Shown here piece after piece: positions 1-10,632 of a stretch of 64,000 nt of DNA. Origin of the DNA: Pyrenopolyporus hunteri (taxonomy: Eukaryota > Ascomycota > Sordariomycetes > Xylariales > Hypoxylaceae). Under the pieces are notes generated by a model. The model searched no databases. It was not told the DNA's origin and saw only the letters and a list, made by a program, of their open reading frames with translations. Both the position numbers and the translations under genes were made by a program. Where the stretch lies: assembly GCA_902806595.1 (NCBI GenBank), contig CADCXC010000001.1:62001-126000 (forward strand). Reading direction: 5' to 3'. How positions within the stretch are numbered: position 1 is the stretch's first letter; each line of letters starts with the position of its first letter.

Positions 1-132
1 CCCCTACGCCCATAATGGAACAATCATGTATGAACCATCCCAACATAAGCTTTTCCAGGGGATCCTAATCTATCAAATCAGTATCATTACCAAATACGTC
101 TCGACTCCAGCTCATCAGTACAATCCTAAGAA

Positions 133-1348
133 CTAAGAGGCCGTTTCCTTGTCCTCATGCTCAAGGTCGATACCACCCATATACATCATGCCCCAAGTCG
201 TGACACCATCGGTATCTATCTTATCCACAGCCCTGAATCCATAATGCACGTATATATCGCGGGCGCGCTCACCGGCGGCTTCCAGCCATACGGGCATAGC
301 ACCACCTTCGTTTTGATCCGAAGTGAACCGTTCTATGAACGGAACTATCACTGCCCTAACTAGAGGATAACGGGTTAGCCACATATTCTATTCAAGTAAG
401 GAGAGTATCTCTCCAGCTGGAGGATAGAATAATAGATCCTTAATCCCAGGCGGCATATTGGGCTCTGCTGGTACTTATTGACATTACAATCAGGAATTCG
501 TATGCGGATGACGACCCTAAGCGGCCCCCAAGAGTAGTTGATATATCCCAGCAAACACCAATAAATCGAACAGGATACATATCAGCCAGTTCACATTCGC
601 ATGTCCTATGACATGACCCTTCGATCCATCGTCCCGTAACCCAACCCGAATTAAGGGGGAAAGAGACTCATGGAACTCCACCTCCGATCCAGCCTACACC
701 CACCCAAAAGGGGCCGTCGCAGAACCTTCAAGCAAGCAAGCAAGCAAGCAAGCAAATAAGAAACCACTCACCAGCACCCGGCACATACTCCCTCTCCGGA
801 TCCCTCGCCATAAGGCTCAACTTCCAAAATCTGCCACTACTCACCCGGCGCGCGACGGGAAACACACGCTCGCGCATCATCCGCTGGACGCCCTCTACGA
901 ACCGGGCGTACGCCGGCCTGGCCGCCAGCACCGCCGGGTCCTTGCGGGGCGGCTCGTCCGCGCGCAAGGGCTCCCAGCACGCGACGGCCGCGAAGCCCGC
1001 GGCCTCGGCGACGAACGCGCCGGCGGAGGCGGCCAGCTTGGAGCGCAGCCGCGCGGCGGACGACTCGTAGCCGAGCCGCTGGGCGGCGCGCAGGTCGAGG
1101 TCGGCGACCGATTGCCCGGGAGGCAGGGTTTCGTTCTCGAAGAGGAAGAAGAGCGGGTGTGCGGTGGAGGCGCGCGATACGGCGGCCGCGAGGCCGTGGA
1201 TGTACTGCTCGGAGGTGCCGGTGGTGACGGGCGGGAGGTCCGCAGGTTTTCTTGGAGTCTGGGGAATGGTTTGCGCGGCGATGGCCGGGTTCCTTGGCAG
1301 GCCCGCTGGGGGAGTGGCTGTTTCTGTTGTTACCGAGGTGCCGGCCAT
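133..1348 (-). CDS. GNAT-family N-acetyltransferase
   Basis: Two exons, 1348-772 and 359-133, with an intron at 360-771 (donor GTGAGT, acceptor CTCTAG), give 267 aa. The exon junction restores the continuous core VPGA-VRAVIVPF. The C-terminal part has the layout typical of GNAT acetyl-CoA-dependent transferases: a WLEA(A) strand, then an ARDIYVHYGFR helix-turn in which Tyr is the likely acid, then a closing strand with WGMMYM. The N-terminal 60 residues are Ala/Pro-rich and probably disordered. Fungal relatives are usually annotated only as GNAT proteins, so the acceptor substrate is unknown. The 412-bp intron is long for this window and carries an (AGCA)n tract close to the donor. The start was chosen as the first ATG of the open frame; a frame-shifted overlapping ORF on the same strand is a GC-rich shadow. 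Confidence 0.8.
728..756. repeat. (AGCA)n microsatellite in the GNAT intron
   Basis: About six AGCA units run from 731 to 755, inside the intron and 16-40 bases from the 5' splice site of the GNAT gene. On the transcript the tract reads as TTGC repeats. Confidence 0.8.
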
Positions 1349-2109
1349 TGGCGTTGTTCTCTAGGATATCAGCCAAGGAATCTGGCCTGTGAAAGTATTA
1401 TATTCCGTTTATGTATTTCTAAATACTCGCATAAGTCATCAACTAATTTTCTATGGCCTTAGTGAATTATCGTGGACTGATAGCTTCTGTATTGAGTAGG
1501 AACACACGAAAATCGAGTATAACTTTTTACAGTATATGCCTTAGGAATACATGTAGGGTGTAATCGCGCCCTGTACTATATATGTCGATAAGAGGGGTGT
1601 TCAGGGGTCGATCAACTTGAGTCATATCTGCTACCGATTTCGGTGGTATTGAGTATGAGGCTGCAGCATAAATACGGCGGTCAAATACACCAATAATACC
1701 TTATGATAGGAGGCTTAATGTTAGGATTATCATGAGCATGCCTCGTACCTGGGCTAGGAACTCGCACTAAGCCTCGACATATCCAGATTCTATTGTATTA
1801 CATAGCAGGTTGTTAGGGTGCCATCCAGGACTTCAGCATCGAAGCGACATATCCCGATTTGGAATGATTTTAGCATAAACTGACAGTTCTTAAAACCGCC
1901 AGTTGATCGGTAAAAGGATGCTGCGAAGAAACGTTAGTGCACGTGGTAAATATTATTGTTGAAATTGAATACCAAATGGTACCATCAGGCAGACGCTGCA
2001 GAATGCTGACTATGGCTTTGCAAAGCACATGTGACTCGATGCCCTTTTCCCTATTCCTCTCTTTAACGCCGACCAAGCAAATCTCAAGTTCGATATCTAG
2101 GCAGATAGT
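1349..2109. other. Intergenic, SKI8 3' end to GNAT promoter
   Basis: Both neighbours are on the minus strand, so this holds the SKI8 terminator and the GNAT promoter. ORFs here are short and have no recognisable family features. I see no RNA gene. Confidence 0.5.
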
Positions 2110-3327
2110 CTATGCACCGGTAGCTTCACGGTAGAAGGTCAAGCTTCTGTTCGCACCGGCCGTGCAAAACATCTCGTTCCGTCCCGTCTTAGGTAACCAC
2201 TTGACGGCCCATAGAGCCTTGTCTGTTTCGCTATGCGTTGCGACGCAAGCGCCTCTATCGATAGACCAAACCTTCACCTTGCCGTCGAAAGCGCCGCTGA
2301 GTAAGTACTCTCCTGTATCGCTCCAGTCGATGGAGGTAACCCAAGCCGTATGACCGGTTAGGTTGCTTATATGCTCGCCATGCTTCGTGTCATAAACCGC
2401 GATGATACCCGCATCGCCGGCGGCAGCAAGGCGTGTACCAGCTGGCGAGAAAGCTAAGGTTCGGATCGGTTTAACAAGACCTGACCCTCCTGTTTAGTTT
2501 CTAGGAAAAGCACAAGGAGGGGTGTATCTCCACAGGTAGTCCACGGGCAAGACTTACCAGGGAGTGAGTACTGTAGTCGGCCGGTGTCGTTGTTAAAAAC
2601 GTAAATAGCGCCGCTCTGGTGACCGCTCGCCGTATATTTCCCGTCGCGGCTCAGGTCAACGCAAAGCCCGAAGGAGCCAGAACCAGCATTGCCGGTTTCG
2701 TACTCTCGTAATTTTCCGGACCTGTCCCCAAAGAGGTCCCATACGTTTATCCGTCCATCGAAGGTCGTGGAAGCCAGGTATTGGCCGTCTTCACTGAGTG
2801 CGATAGCCCATACTTCTCCAGCAATTTTACCCCTACCTCCCGTAGGATCTACCTCTCCAAACGGCTGCCACTGGTCCGTACCTGACTCGTCAATCTTCCA
2901 TATCTTCACTTCACCTCCGAAGCCAGCAGATGCTGCGACTTTTCCATTGCGGGAAACGGCAATATGGTGGCAGCCGAGTTTGTGCGCACCTGAAAGAGAT
3001 TGGGAATGAGGCGTGGAGGGTTGCGAGGTGGCGTGTATCTCTATGGTTGAGGAGCCGCTGGCGGAGAGAAGCGCCGTAGGCGTGGCAGCTAGGGAGAAGA
3101 TGTCGGTTTTGTGTGCTGATGGGCGTTAGCACAATGTATTGTTAAAGTATAAGCTGCCGTGCCCAGAAGTCCGAGGGCGCGAGGTGTAGAGTTGGACGGC
3201 AAGAAAAGAGTAAGGATAGTCACCATTATCGATGGTATGTACGGTAAGATATTGCTTTGACTATAGGGCGCGTTAGAAATGCAAGGCCCCAAGCATTCGA
3301 CGTCGTCCGCAATATACTACCTACCAT
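2110..3327 (-). CDS. SKI8: SKI8/REC14 WD40 protein, Ski complex subunit
   Basis: Four exons: 3327-3325, 3260-3224, 3115-2558 and 2480-2110 (introns of 64, 108 and 77 bp), giving 322 aa. The N-terminus MSKQYLTVHTIDNAHKTDIF and the C-terminus LTFYREATGA are typical of fungal Ski8. Between them are WD40 blades (VKIWKID, INVWDLFGD, VKVWSID). Ski8 is the scaffold WD40 subunit of the Ski2-Ski3-Ski8 complex that feeds mRNA to the cytoplasmic exosome; the orthologues Rec14/Ski8 also help meiotic break formation. The striking point is exon 1, which codes only the ATG and is followed at once by donor GTAGGT. The next exon starts TCAAAG after acceptor CTATAG, and the codon directly before it in that frame is a stop, so the ATG must be supplied by splicing. 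The second intron has a GCTAACG branch site. Confidence 0.92.
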
Positions 3328-4364
3328 GGCGGTTATCGTTTCATGTGGACTTCGTTACAACTGAAGCTATGCGATTTGGAAAATTGGAAAATATGGTGGG
3401 GTTGATGATGGTGATGATGCTAAGAATCTTGAAATTGCTGTAAGCAGCAGAGAAGGTAAGGTACCTGGAGCTGAGCTGTGGTGGGGTACATAAGGTAAAA
3501 ACTGGGGACCCAGACAAAGCCTTCCCCATCGTATCATAATCTACCCAGACAGAAGGGCGTCAAAATAAATGCCTCAGCCACACCCACCTATTTCACCAGC
3601 CACACCTGGTACTTAAATATCCTAAATAATATTAATTATATTAGTTGTAATATTATACATTATTAATATTATCATAATTAAAATTTATAGATAAATAATA
3701 TTATGGACAAGTTTTTTATATATAAGTTTTTTTTTAACGTTAGTAAATTTTAGGAACGAAAAGGCTGACGAGAAGTCTAGGGGTTGGTGTGGCTGAGGCA
3801 TTTATTTTGACGCCCTTCTGCCAGATACATACCAAAGAACCTATCTTTTATTCATCATTCTTTCCTATAATGTTAGTGTGCCTCAGTCCATGCTTATAGG
3901 AACTATAGATGGTACCCACCTTACGTCTGGGTACCTAACTTATACCTACATGTAGGTAGGGAGCAATTCTCCTTCAGAGTTAGTAGATGTGGGAATTTAT
4001 GTAGGGACGGTACCCAGATACATGTAGATACTCCACGACTCAGATCCGGTTTCTATCCCGAGAATGATCAGAAGACTCAATGGAGTTTATTCATACAAAA
4101 CACGTACTCGACCCAAATATATATGTCCCGGCCAGAATAGGATGCGTTGCATTTCTTGCAGATCATGGCTTTCGTTATACATGTCGTTTATGATCGACAG
4201 CTAAGGTACATACGTACCGCGGAATCCCTTACCCATATGTATGCCAAAAATGCCAAAGACGCCATCGATAACCATTTAGATGGGCCTGTATGCACAAATC
4301 CCAACGATTTCATTTCTGATTTGTACAGCTGCGACTACGACTATTCACATAGCAGTCCCGTGAA
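3328..4364. other. Intergenic, SKI8 promoter and bL32m terminator
   Basis: Holds the SKI8 promoter, a MITE-like inverted-repeat element (3550-3820, listed separately) and the region after the bL32m stop. Short ORFs here have no family features. The element's centre is very AT-rich. Confidence 0.5.
3550..3820. mobile_element. MITE-like non-autonomous element with about 36-bp terminal inverted repeats
   Basis: The left end (3550-3585, starting CAGAAGGGCGTCAAAATAAA) is the near-perfect reverse complement of the right end (3785-3820). The interior of about 200 bp is AT-rich with no coding capacity. A 5-bp direct repeat CCAGA lies immediately outside both ends (3545-3549 and 3821-3825), as expected of a target-site duplication. 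Size, inverted termini and lack of an ORF fit a MITE derived from a DNA transposon. I cannot assign a superfamily: 5-bp duplications are less common than TA or 8 bp. I saw no second copy in this window. Confidence 0.75.
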
Positions 4365-4841
4365 TTATGTCTTCTGTTTGAGCTCTCGGTCGAGCATACC
4401 TCCAAGACCTGGTCGTTTACCCATTAGCAATTCCTATGCAAGGCGGGGAATGGGAACAGAAGATGACTTACGACCCATGCAGTCGGAACATAGCGTATGC
4501 ATCTTTTTTACTCCTCCACAAGCTGGGCACTTATTTAACGCTGTGACGTCCTTCAGGGCCTTGCCTGCCATCTGCCTATGCCTCTTCTTCATGTGCGACG
4601 TCTTCTTCTTGGGCACTGCCCTGAGTATTCCCTCCCATATGTCGCCTAGTAGCGATGGTATACTCGAGATGGCAGCGGGAATAGCGATGGCGAGGGCGGG
4701 TATCGATGGCAGTCGGGACTCTTGCGATTGCTGCGCATAAAGAACGGTTGATCGGAAAGAAGATTGGAAGCTTGTCGATGCTATTCTCGGGAAGAGGGAG
4801 GAGAAAACCGAGGCCATTCGTAGCTGCTGTACGGCGGCCAT
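4365..4841 (-). CDS. MRPL32: Mitochondrial large-subunit ribosomal protein bL32m
   Basis: Two exons, 4841-4472 and 4408-4365, with a 63-bp intron (donor GTAAGTC, branch TGCTAAT, acceptor CGACCAG), give 137 aa. After a mitochondrial presequence of about 75 aa comes the L32 core AVPKKKTSHMKKRHRQMAGK, then a zinc ribbon with CPACG...HTLCSDC (four Cys). In yeast the presequence of MRPL32 is removed by the m-AAA protease, and the Cys cluster is needed for folding. The spliced tail RLGGMLDRELKQKT resembles L32 C-termini. Without splicing, the frame would instead end in an unrelated Ser/Pro-rich tail. It is head-to-head with the septin gene. Confidence 0.9.
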
Positions 4842-5570
4842 GGCTGGCGACTTTGACGGGGAACACTAGCCGCCGGTCTTTATTATTCGTGATTTTATTA
4901 AGCGGCCCTTCTGTCCCCCTACGTATCCGTGCTCTAGGGTTCGAATGCGAATGAAGGATGGGTATAGTTATCGTGGGCGCATCGGTAAACACCTAGGTGT
5001 GAGGCGTTGATAGGAAAAGAGCATGCCGTCGTCTAAAAAGTTTCTAGCGCAGAAACTAAAATTGATAGGCTCTGCAGCTATCGGCTTTTCCCACCTAAGG
5101 TAATCGTGGGTTGGCCATCTGCCCATCAGCCGGCACCCTAAAAATGTTAGCACAGGCACGTACGACCTTCAAAGACCCCAGCTTAAGAGATCCACCAAAA
5201 CTACTATGCACGGACGTTCATTGACCTATCAAGTTACCTGCCAGCCCCCTTCCCCCTTTCTTGCGGTTTCCCCCAAGCCCAACCTGTACCTTCTTCACGG
5301 AAATTATTGTTTGGCAGGAAACCGCAGGGGAGCAATCGAGGATCCATCCCCTTCACGTCGAAAAAATTCCCAGACGACACGAACCTCAACCTCTCTTTTT
5401 TCTCCATCAACCATCAAACTCCAAAACCTCTGTCTTGTACCAGAGAGCTCAACTCCACCACCCTACCCCGTCATTCGTTCATCCCTCCAATTGCCACTAG
5501 GCTATTTCTTGGAATAGGAGCTTGTCAATTTTATCCATTCATTCGTTGATCGGATAAGTCAGAAGAAGCA
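4842..5570. other. Bidirectional promoter region MRPL32 / CDC10
   Basis: 729 bp between divergent genes. The CDC10 side (about 5230-5540) is pyrimidine-rich, as is usual just upstream of fungal start sites. ORFs in it are unsupported. Confidence 0.45.
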
Positions 5571-6734
5571 ATGGCGTCGCAAACCATCTATCCCGATACC
5601 CACGTCGGTTTCGACAGCATCACCTCTCAGATCGAGCGCAAGCTCCTGAAGAGAGGATTCCAGTTCAACATCATCTGTGTTGGTGAGTTTACGCCCGCCA
5701 GTGCAAGCTCGGTTACACCGATAGCTGGCACCCCGGCCTCTACCGCGCCCCCGTTCGTATAACTGACGTGTCTCGTGTTGTGCCATAGGCCAAACCGGCT
5801 TGGGAAAATCGACTCTGATCAACACCATCTTTGCATCTCACCTGATTGACTCTAAGGGTAGGCTGCTGCCCGACGAGCAGATCCGCTCTACTACCGAGAT
5901 CCACCCCGTGTCGCATGTTATCGAGGAGAACGGTGTCCGTCTGAAGCTCAACATCGTCGACACTCCGGGTTATGGTGATTTGGTCAACAACGACCGCTGC
6001 TGGGATCCCATCGTCAAGTATATCAAGGATCAGCACTCCGCATACCTGCGAAAGGAACTCACAGCACAGCGAGAGCGTTATATTCCCGATACCCGTATCC
6101 ACTGCTGCTTATTCTTCATTCAGCCCTCCGGCCACTCTCTCAAACCCATCGATATCGTAGTGCTGAAGAAGCTTTCCGATGTCGTCAACGTCGTGCCGGT
6201 CATTGCCAAGGCCGACACACTGACTCTGGAAGAACGACAAGAGTTCAAGGAGCGGATCAAGGAGGAGTTTGCTTTCCACAACCTAAAGATGTACCCCTAC
6301 GACAATGATGAGCTCGATGAGGAGGAGCGCTCGATTAACACTCAGATCAAGGTATATCGTACATTACACCCGCCCTATTACACTAGTACTGACGAGTTAT
6401 GTAGAGCCTCGTCCCCTTCGCCGTTGTCGGTTCCGAGAAGTCGATCATCGTTAACGGCAAGCAAGTTCGTGGACGTCAAAACCGATGGGGCGTCATCAAC
6501 GTCGAGGACGAAAACCACTGCGAATTCGTCTACCTAAGGAACTTCTTGCTGCGGACGCACCTCCAGGATCTGATTGAGACAACCTCGCAGATCCACTACG
6601 AGACCTTCCGTGCTAAGCAATTGTTGGCGCTCAAGGAGAGCAGCGCACAAGGCCACGGTAGCAGACCGATCAGCCCTGCCGCCGATCGCGAGATGAGCAG
6701 AAGCTCCCAACGGATGACCATGAACGGCTACTAA
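5571..6734 (+). CDS. CDC10: Septin, Cdc10 class (AspD-like)
   Basis: Three exons, 5571-5682, 5789-6351 and 6405-6734 (introns 106 and 53 bp), giving 334 aa. The septin GTPase motifs are intact: G1 GQTGLGKST at residues 38-46, G3 DTPG at 95-98 and G4 AKAD at 177-180. A basic stretch precedes the G domain (RKLLKRGFQFN). The septin-unique element includes WGVINVEDENHCEFVYLRNF and the end of the G domain reads HLQDLIETTSQIHYE. The C-terminus is short with no long coiled coil, which separates the Cdc10 class from the Cdc3, Cdc11 and Cdc12 classes. Septins polymerise into hetero-oligomeric filaments at septa and hyphal branches. The first intron splits the glycine codon that opens the P-loop. Confidence 0.95.
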
Positions 6735-7376
6735 GCCGTCATCTTCTTTGTGTGCTTTCTACGAGGCGTTCCTCTGGTCCAGGCTTTCTCGCGTTCGCGA
6801 GAGATCATTAATTATCCTTTACGACTATTACAATGAGCGGCTCCGACGACTAAGGGTACAACATGAGAGGGGGTGGCTCATTTTAAGAATTACCACGAAG
6901 AACCCCAAAAATTTCCTTGGGATGGGATACCCAAAATTGCGTCCGCGTGGGGAAAAGACATTGGAGGTTACGTGAGGAGGGTGTGTTTGAAAGAAAGGCC
7001 AGCGAATGCTGACCTGTCTTGGCTGTTTAGGCCTTATAGTGTGTTTGTCGACCGAGCAAGCAGTATTTCCATCTACACAGTCTGGCGACTCGACGTTCTT
7101 ATTATTTTCTTTTTAGTATTCCCCCGAAGCTCTCTTCATCTTCTCTAAAGCTGCTAAGATTAATCCGTGGTCAAGCCTCTACTGTACTCTAATAGAGTCC
7201 GCTCTGATACCTGATGGAATAAAATACGAGACTTATGCCCAAATGCCTCTCCTGAATTTTCGTGACCTCCTATTCGGACTTTTCCTAATGTCTGGTATCG
7301 TCCGGAGAGCTACGAGCTCGTCTATGGGTTGAATCTAACGTGTAGGGGCCGAAGCTTTTCACTAGTACCTAACCGT
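6735..7376. other. Convergent 3' region, CDC10 and GUK1
   Basis: 642 bp between converging stop codons. It has no recognised gene; it should contain both 3' UTRs and polyadenylation sites. Confidence 0.45.
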
Positions 7377-8216
7377 CTACGCCAACGGCTTGTAGATGAA
7401 TTCCTCCAGCTCCTTGTAGGCCCGTTCGACGTCGTCGTTGACGATGATGATATCGTGTACGCCGGGCGTATCTGCGAATTCGAGCTCGAGCTTGGCCTGG
7501 TTCAGCCTCTTGGTGATTGAATCCTCGTCCTCGGTACCTCGGCCGCGAAGACGTCGTTCGAGCTCCTCGAAGCTAGGCGGCTTGATGAAGACGTAGCGCG
7601 CGTCTATTCCGCTCTTCTTGATCTGCTTGACTCCCTATTCATTTGCCTACTCTTAGCGACTTCTACTCCCTTTTTCCCTCGCCCCCCTTACGAACAACGT
7701 TTTAGGAACAGAAACTCACCTCCATCTCGATATCGAGCACGACGACGCGGCCCTTGGCGGACTGGTCGGCGATGGTCTGCTTGGAGGTGCCGTAGCGGTT
7801 GGAGCCGAACCGGGCGTGCTCGACGAAGCCGTCGGCGCGCACGAGCGCCTCGAACTCGTCGGGCGTCACATAGTAGTAGTCGACGCCGTGGGCCTCGCCC
7901 GCGCGCGGCTTGCGCGTCGTGTGCGACACCGACAGCGCGAAGCAGTCCTTGTGCGCGTCGAAGAGCCGCTTGAACAGCGTGCCCTTGCCCACGCCCGAGG
8001 GCCCGGATATCACGACGGGGCGGCGGTCTTGCGGAAGGGCTAAAGGCGGAGGAAGGTCGTGTGGTTAGCGGGGGGGTTTCTCTTTCCTCTCCTCCAGTAT
8101 GGTGGGGCCGGGATTCTATTGACTATAGTTCCTACCTACCTAGGCCACTGCGCATGCGACCTCGGTAGGTAGGTAGTTAAGGAAGGGGAAGGGGAAGGAA
8201 ACGTACTAGATGCCAT
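7377..8216 (-). CDS. GUK1: Guanylate kinase
   Basis: Three exons, 8216-8207, 8039-7720 and 7634-7377 (introns 167 and 85 bp), give 195 aa, the usual GMP kinase length. The first exon codes only three residues plus one base (MAS-T). The P-loop GPSGVGKGT is at residues 16-24. The GMP-binding region reads SVSHTTRKPRAGE.HGVDYYYV, followed by VVVLDIEMEGVKQIKK and FIKPPS.EELERRLRGRGTE, the lid and closing region. The enzyme phosphorylates GMP to GDP with ATP in the cytosol, feeding GTP and GDP-mannose synthesis. The second junction (GAG|GGA) restores the conserved D-I-E-x-x-G-V-K core, which supports the model. Confidence 0.95.
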
Positions 8217-10632
8217 CTTGTCGGCGCTGCGGGGAACGCGGAGGGAGGAGATGTGGGTTGCCGGCGATGCACAGGAACGAGGGACGCAAAAGAGGGAGAC
8301 GGGGTGGCTGCGTATAGTCGGTGTACAAAGTCTGCCCAATGTTGACGCCGCCGTTCGACTGCGCATGTGAAGCTGCTCGGCCAGCTGAAACTAAAATACG
8401 AATTGTTCCGAGCGACCGGTCATGGGCCACCACTTTTTTTCCCGTCTTTTTTCCCCTTCTTCTTTTTTTTTTCTTTTTTTCCCTTTTCCCTTTTCCTCTT
8501 ATGGCCCTAGGTGGGATAAGGCAGAGAGAGTGACACAGCAGGGCTGCAGAAAATCGGCCGGTCCAGTCCGGAAGTCAAACTGGAGGTGGTGGAACCGGCA
8601 CAAATTCAAGGGTTTAGACTTGCGTACGTACCTAAGGTTTAGGGCCGGTCTGAAAGTGATGTGGCTGGCTGTGTGGCTGGTAGGTAACGGTGGCTTAATC
8701 ACCCATTCTACGTAGGTAGTATATGTACATAGGTGGTTGGCGCTTGGATGTTTGCCACTGAATGGTTTGCATTATGTGCGCCATTCTTCTTTCTGGCGAA
8801 GATCAAGAACGAGCTAATCCCCTTACAGCAGTTACACAACGCGCATATGTAGCGCATGTATATTTGTAACCCTCATTCATGTGCATGTACATAAATACAT
8901 AGGTAGGTACATCATGATGTACTAGAGTGAGGTACCTCTGAAACACGGTGTCGCTAACGTACGCCACCATCGCCCCGGAATTCTTCTATTTTCTTCCTAT
9001 AGACCCTGAATGGGATCTTCAGGGGGGAAGTCTTAGTGAATGCGTGAATTGCAGTGAATTGTGATTGTCGCTAGTACCCACGCACATAGAAAACAGAGCG
9101 TGTTTCATCATTTCCTCAGACTAACACTTGTATAACGGCCGTGACGTCGGCTTATAGAAGAACATTTCAAAACTATGTGCATGTACCTGCGTGTTTAAGA
9201 CATGTGAGATCGAAGGGAATGCACAAAGGAAGCACAAAGGAAACACAAAGGAAGCACGAGTCGCTTAAAATAAAATACCACAGCAGCTTAACCATCCCTC
9301 GAGCTAACCAAGAAAAAAAGATCAGTTCGATTCTGTTGATAATAGGCTATGTAAGCCACCCTCCTGCGCCTGAAGCCGCCTGAGTAGGCAACAGGTACGT
9401 GGTATTTTAGAAATTCTGTAAAATCTGTCACGAGGGAACGTCGTATTCACCTCGTATTAGACTCTGAAAGGAAAGAAGAAAAAACATAGCCTACGATAAC
9501 CTACAATAAATCACGAACCTCGTGAACGAGTAAATGTGTAGACATTATTGATTAGATGGTTACCATAATGTTCGATGCATCTGATGAAAGATATGCCTGA
9601 GATAGTATTATATCATCATGTGTAACAGAGAACATGCCGCGCAGAGCATGTACCATAGTATGACCGCGGTACGTGTAATACAACGAAGTGAAGGGCTTGA
9701 CCCGTTAGTATAGTACCAAGTCGGTGAAACTACCTATATACGCTATGGGGATGGGAGGGATCAATCAAGACGTCGTTGCTGCATGAGGGGAGGTTAACTT
9801 GGCTTAATTAAATGCCAGATGAGCCAATCCCAGTTGGGCCAGGGCCCTGTCTATTATTAATGGGGCTTTCCCTGTTTGGATGGAGCTCTGTCCACCTAAC
9901 CAGTCACAATTCCCCGCTACCCACTGGGCCTGTCAGGCTAGCGAAAACAAACCCCTCGTAAAATCCAGCCAGGGCAGTCAGGGCAGTCACTGGCGCTGAT
10001 TGGCATCGTGGTTCAACGGGGGAAGGCACGTATGGGATGTGTGGATGTAGGTAGGCAAATAGGATGCCGAATAGGTAGGTACGGTAGGTACCTACCTAGG
10101 TACACAGATACACACCGTATGTACTATACACTATGTACCTAGGTACGTAGAAAGGTACCTAAGAAAGTAACATTGCGATCGCTTTGTGGATTTAATCCCG
10201 TCGTATGGGTTGTACTGTACCTGCGCTGCTTCTCCCTCCTACTCCAATCAATCGTCTTATAGGCCGTCTTCTCCCTCTTCCGCGCCCAACCTCCTTCGTC
10301 ACTCTTTCCTACCAGTACATCACCTCAACTTTCCTTTCCCATGTCTTCTCTTCACTAATTATTCTCTTAGACTTTTTCTTACGAACGATCGTTTCCCGGC
10401 CGCAGGCCTATTCTAGTCACTCACTCAAGACATATATTTGACAAAGTTACTTTGCGTGTTGATCGTGGGCAACGTACAAAAGGCGGCGAAAATCAAAATC
10501 CAGCATCCGCGCAGACATTTAATCAAAACCCTCAGTATCGAGATTCTACTACCTGGAGTAACGAACCTCACATCAATCACATCAATCACATCAATCCTCC
10601 CAATAGGAATTTACCTCTTGGATCACTAAATC
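8217..10632. other. Long divergent intergenic region GUK1 / GEL
   Basis: About 2.4 kb. It contains a pyrimidine tract (8440-8500), GTAGGTAC-type palindromes (8131-8180, 10070-10160), a small 11-bp tandem repeat (9221-9253) and a leader with three ACATCAATC units just before the GEL start (10570-10596). I see no protein or RNA gene that I can support. Confidence 0.45.
9221..9253. repeat. 11-bp tandem repeat, three copies
   Basis: Three consecutive units of GCACAAAGGAA; the third starts with A instead of G. The tract is intergenic. Confidence 0.7.

Noticed and set aside
837..1376. 179-aa Arg-rich open frame opposite the GNAT gene frame
   Set aside because: It overlaps the GNAT exon on the same strand in another frame. 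The Arg/Pro composition is what GC-rich coding DNA gives out of frame.
4147..4740. 197-aa plus-strand frame
   Set aside because: It lies antisense over bL32m, whose protein family and splice sites are clear. It has no family features of its own.
8422..8715. 97-aa frame starting in a Phe/Ser-rich run
   Set aside because: It is produced by a T/C-rich tract in the GUK1 upstream region.
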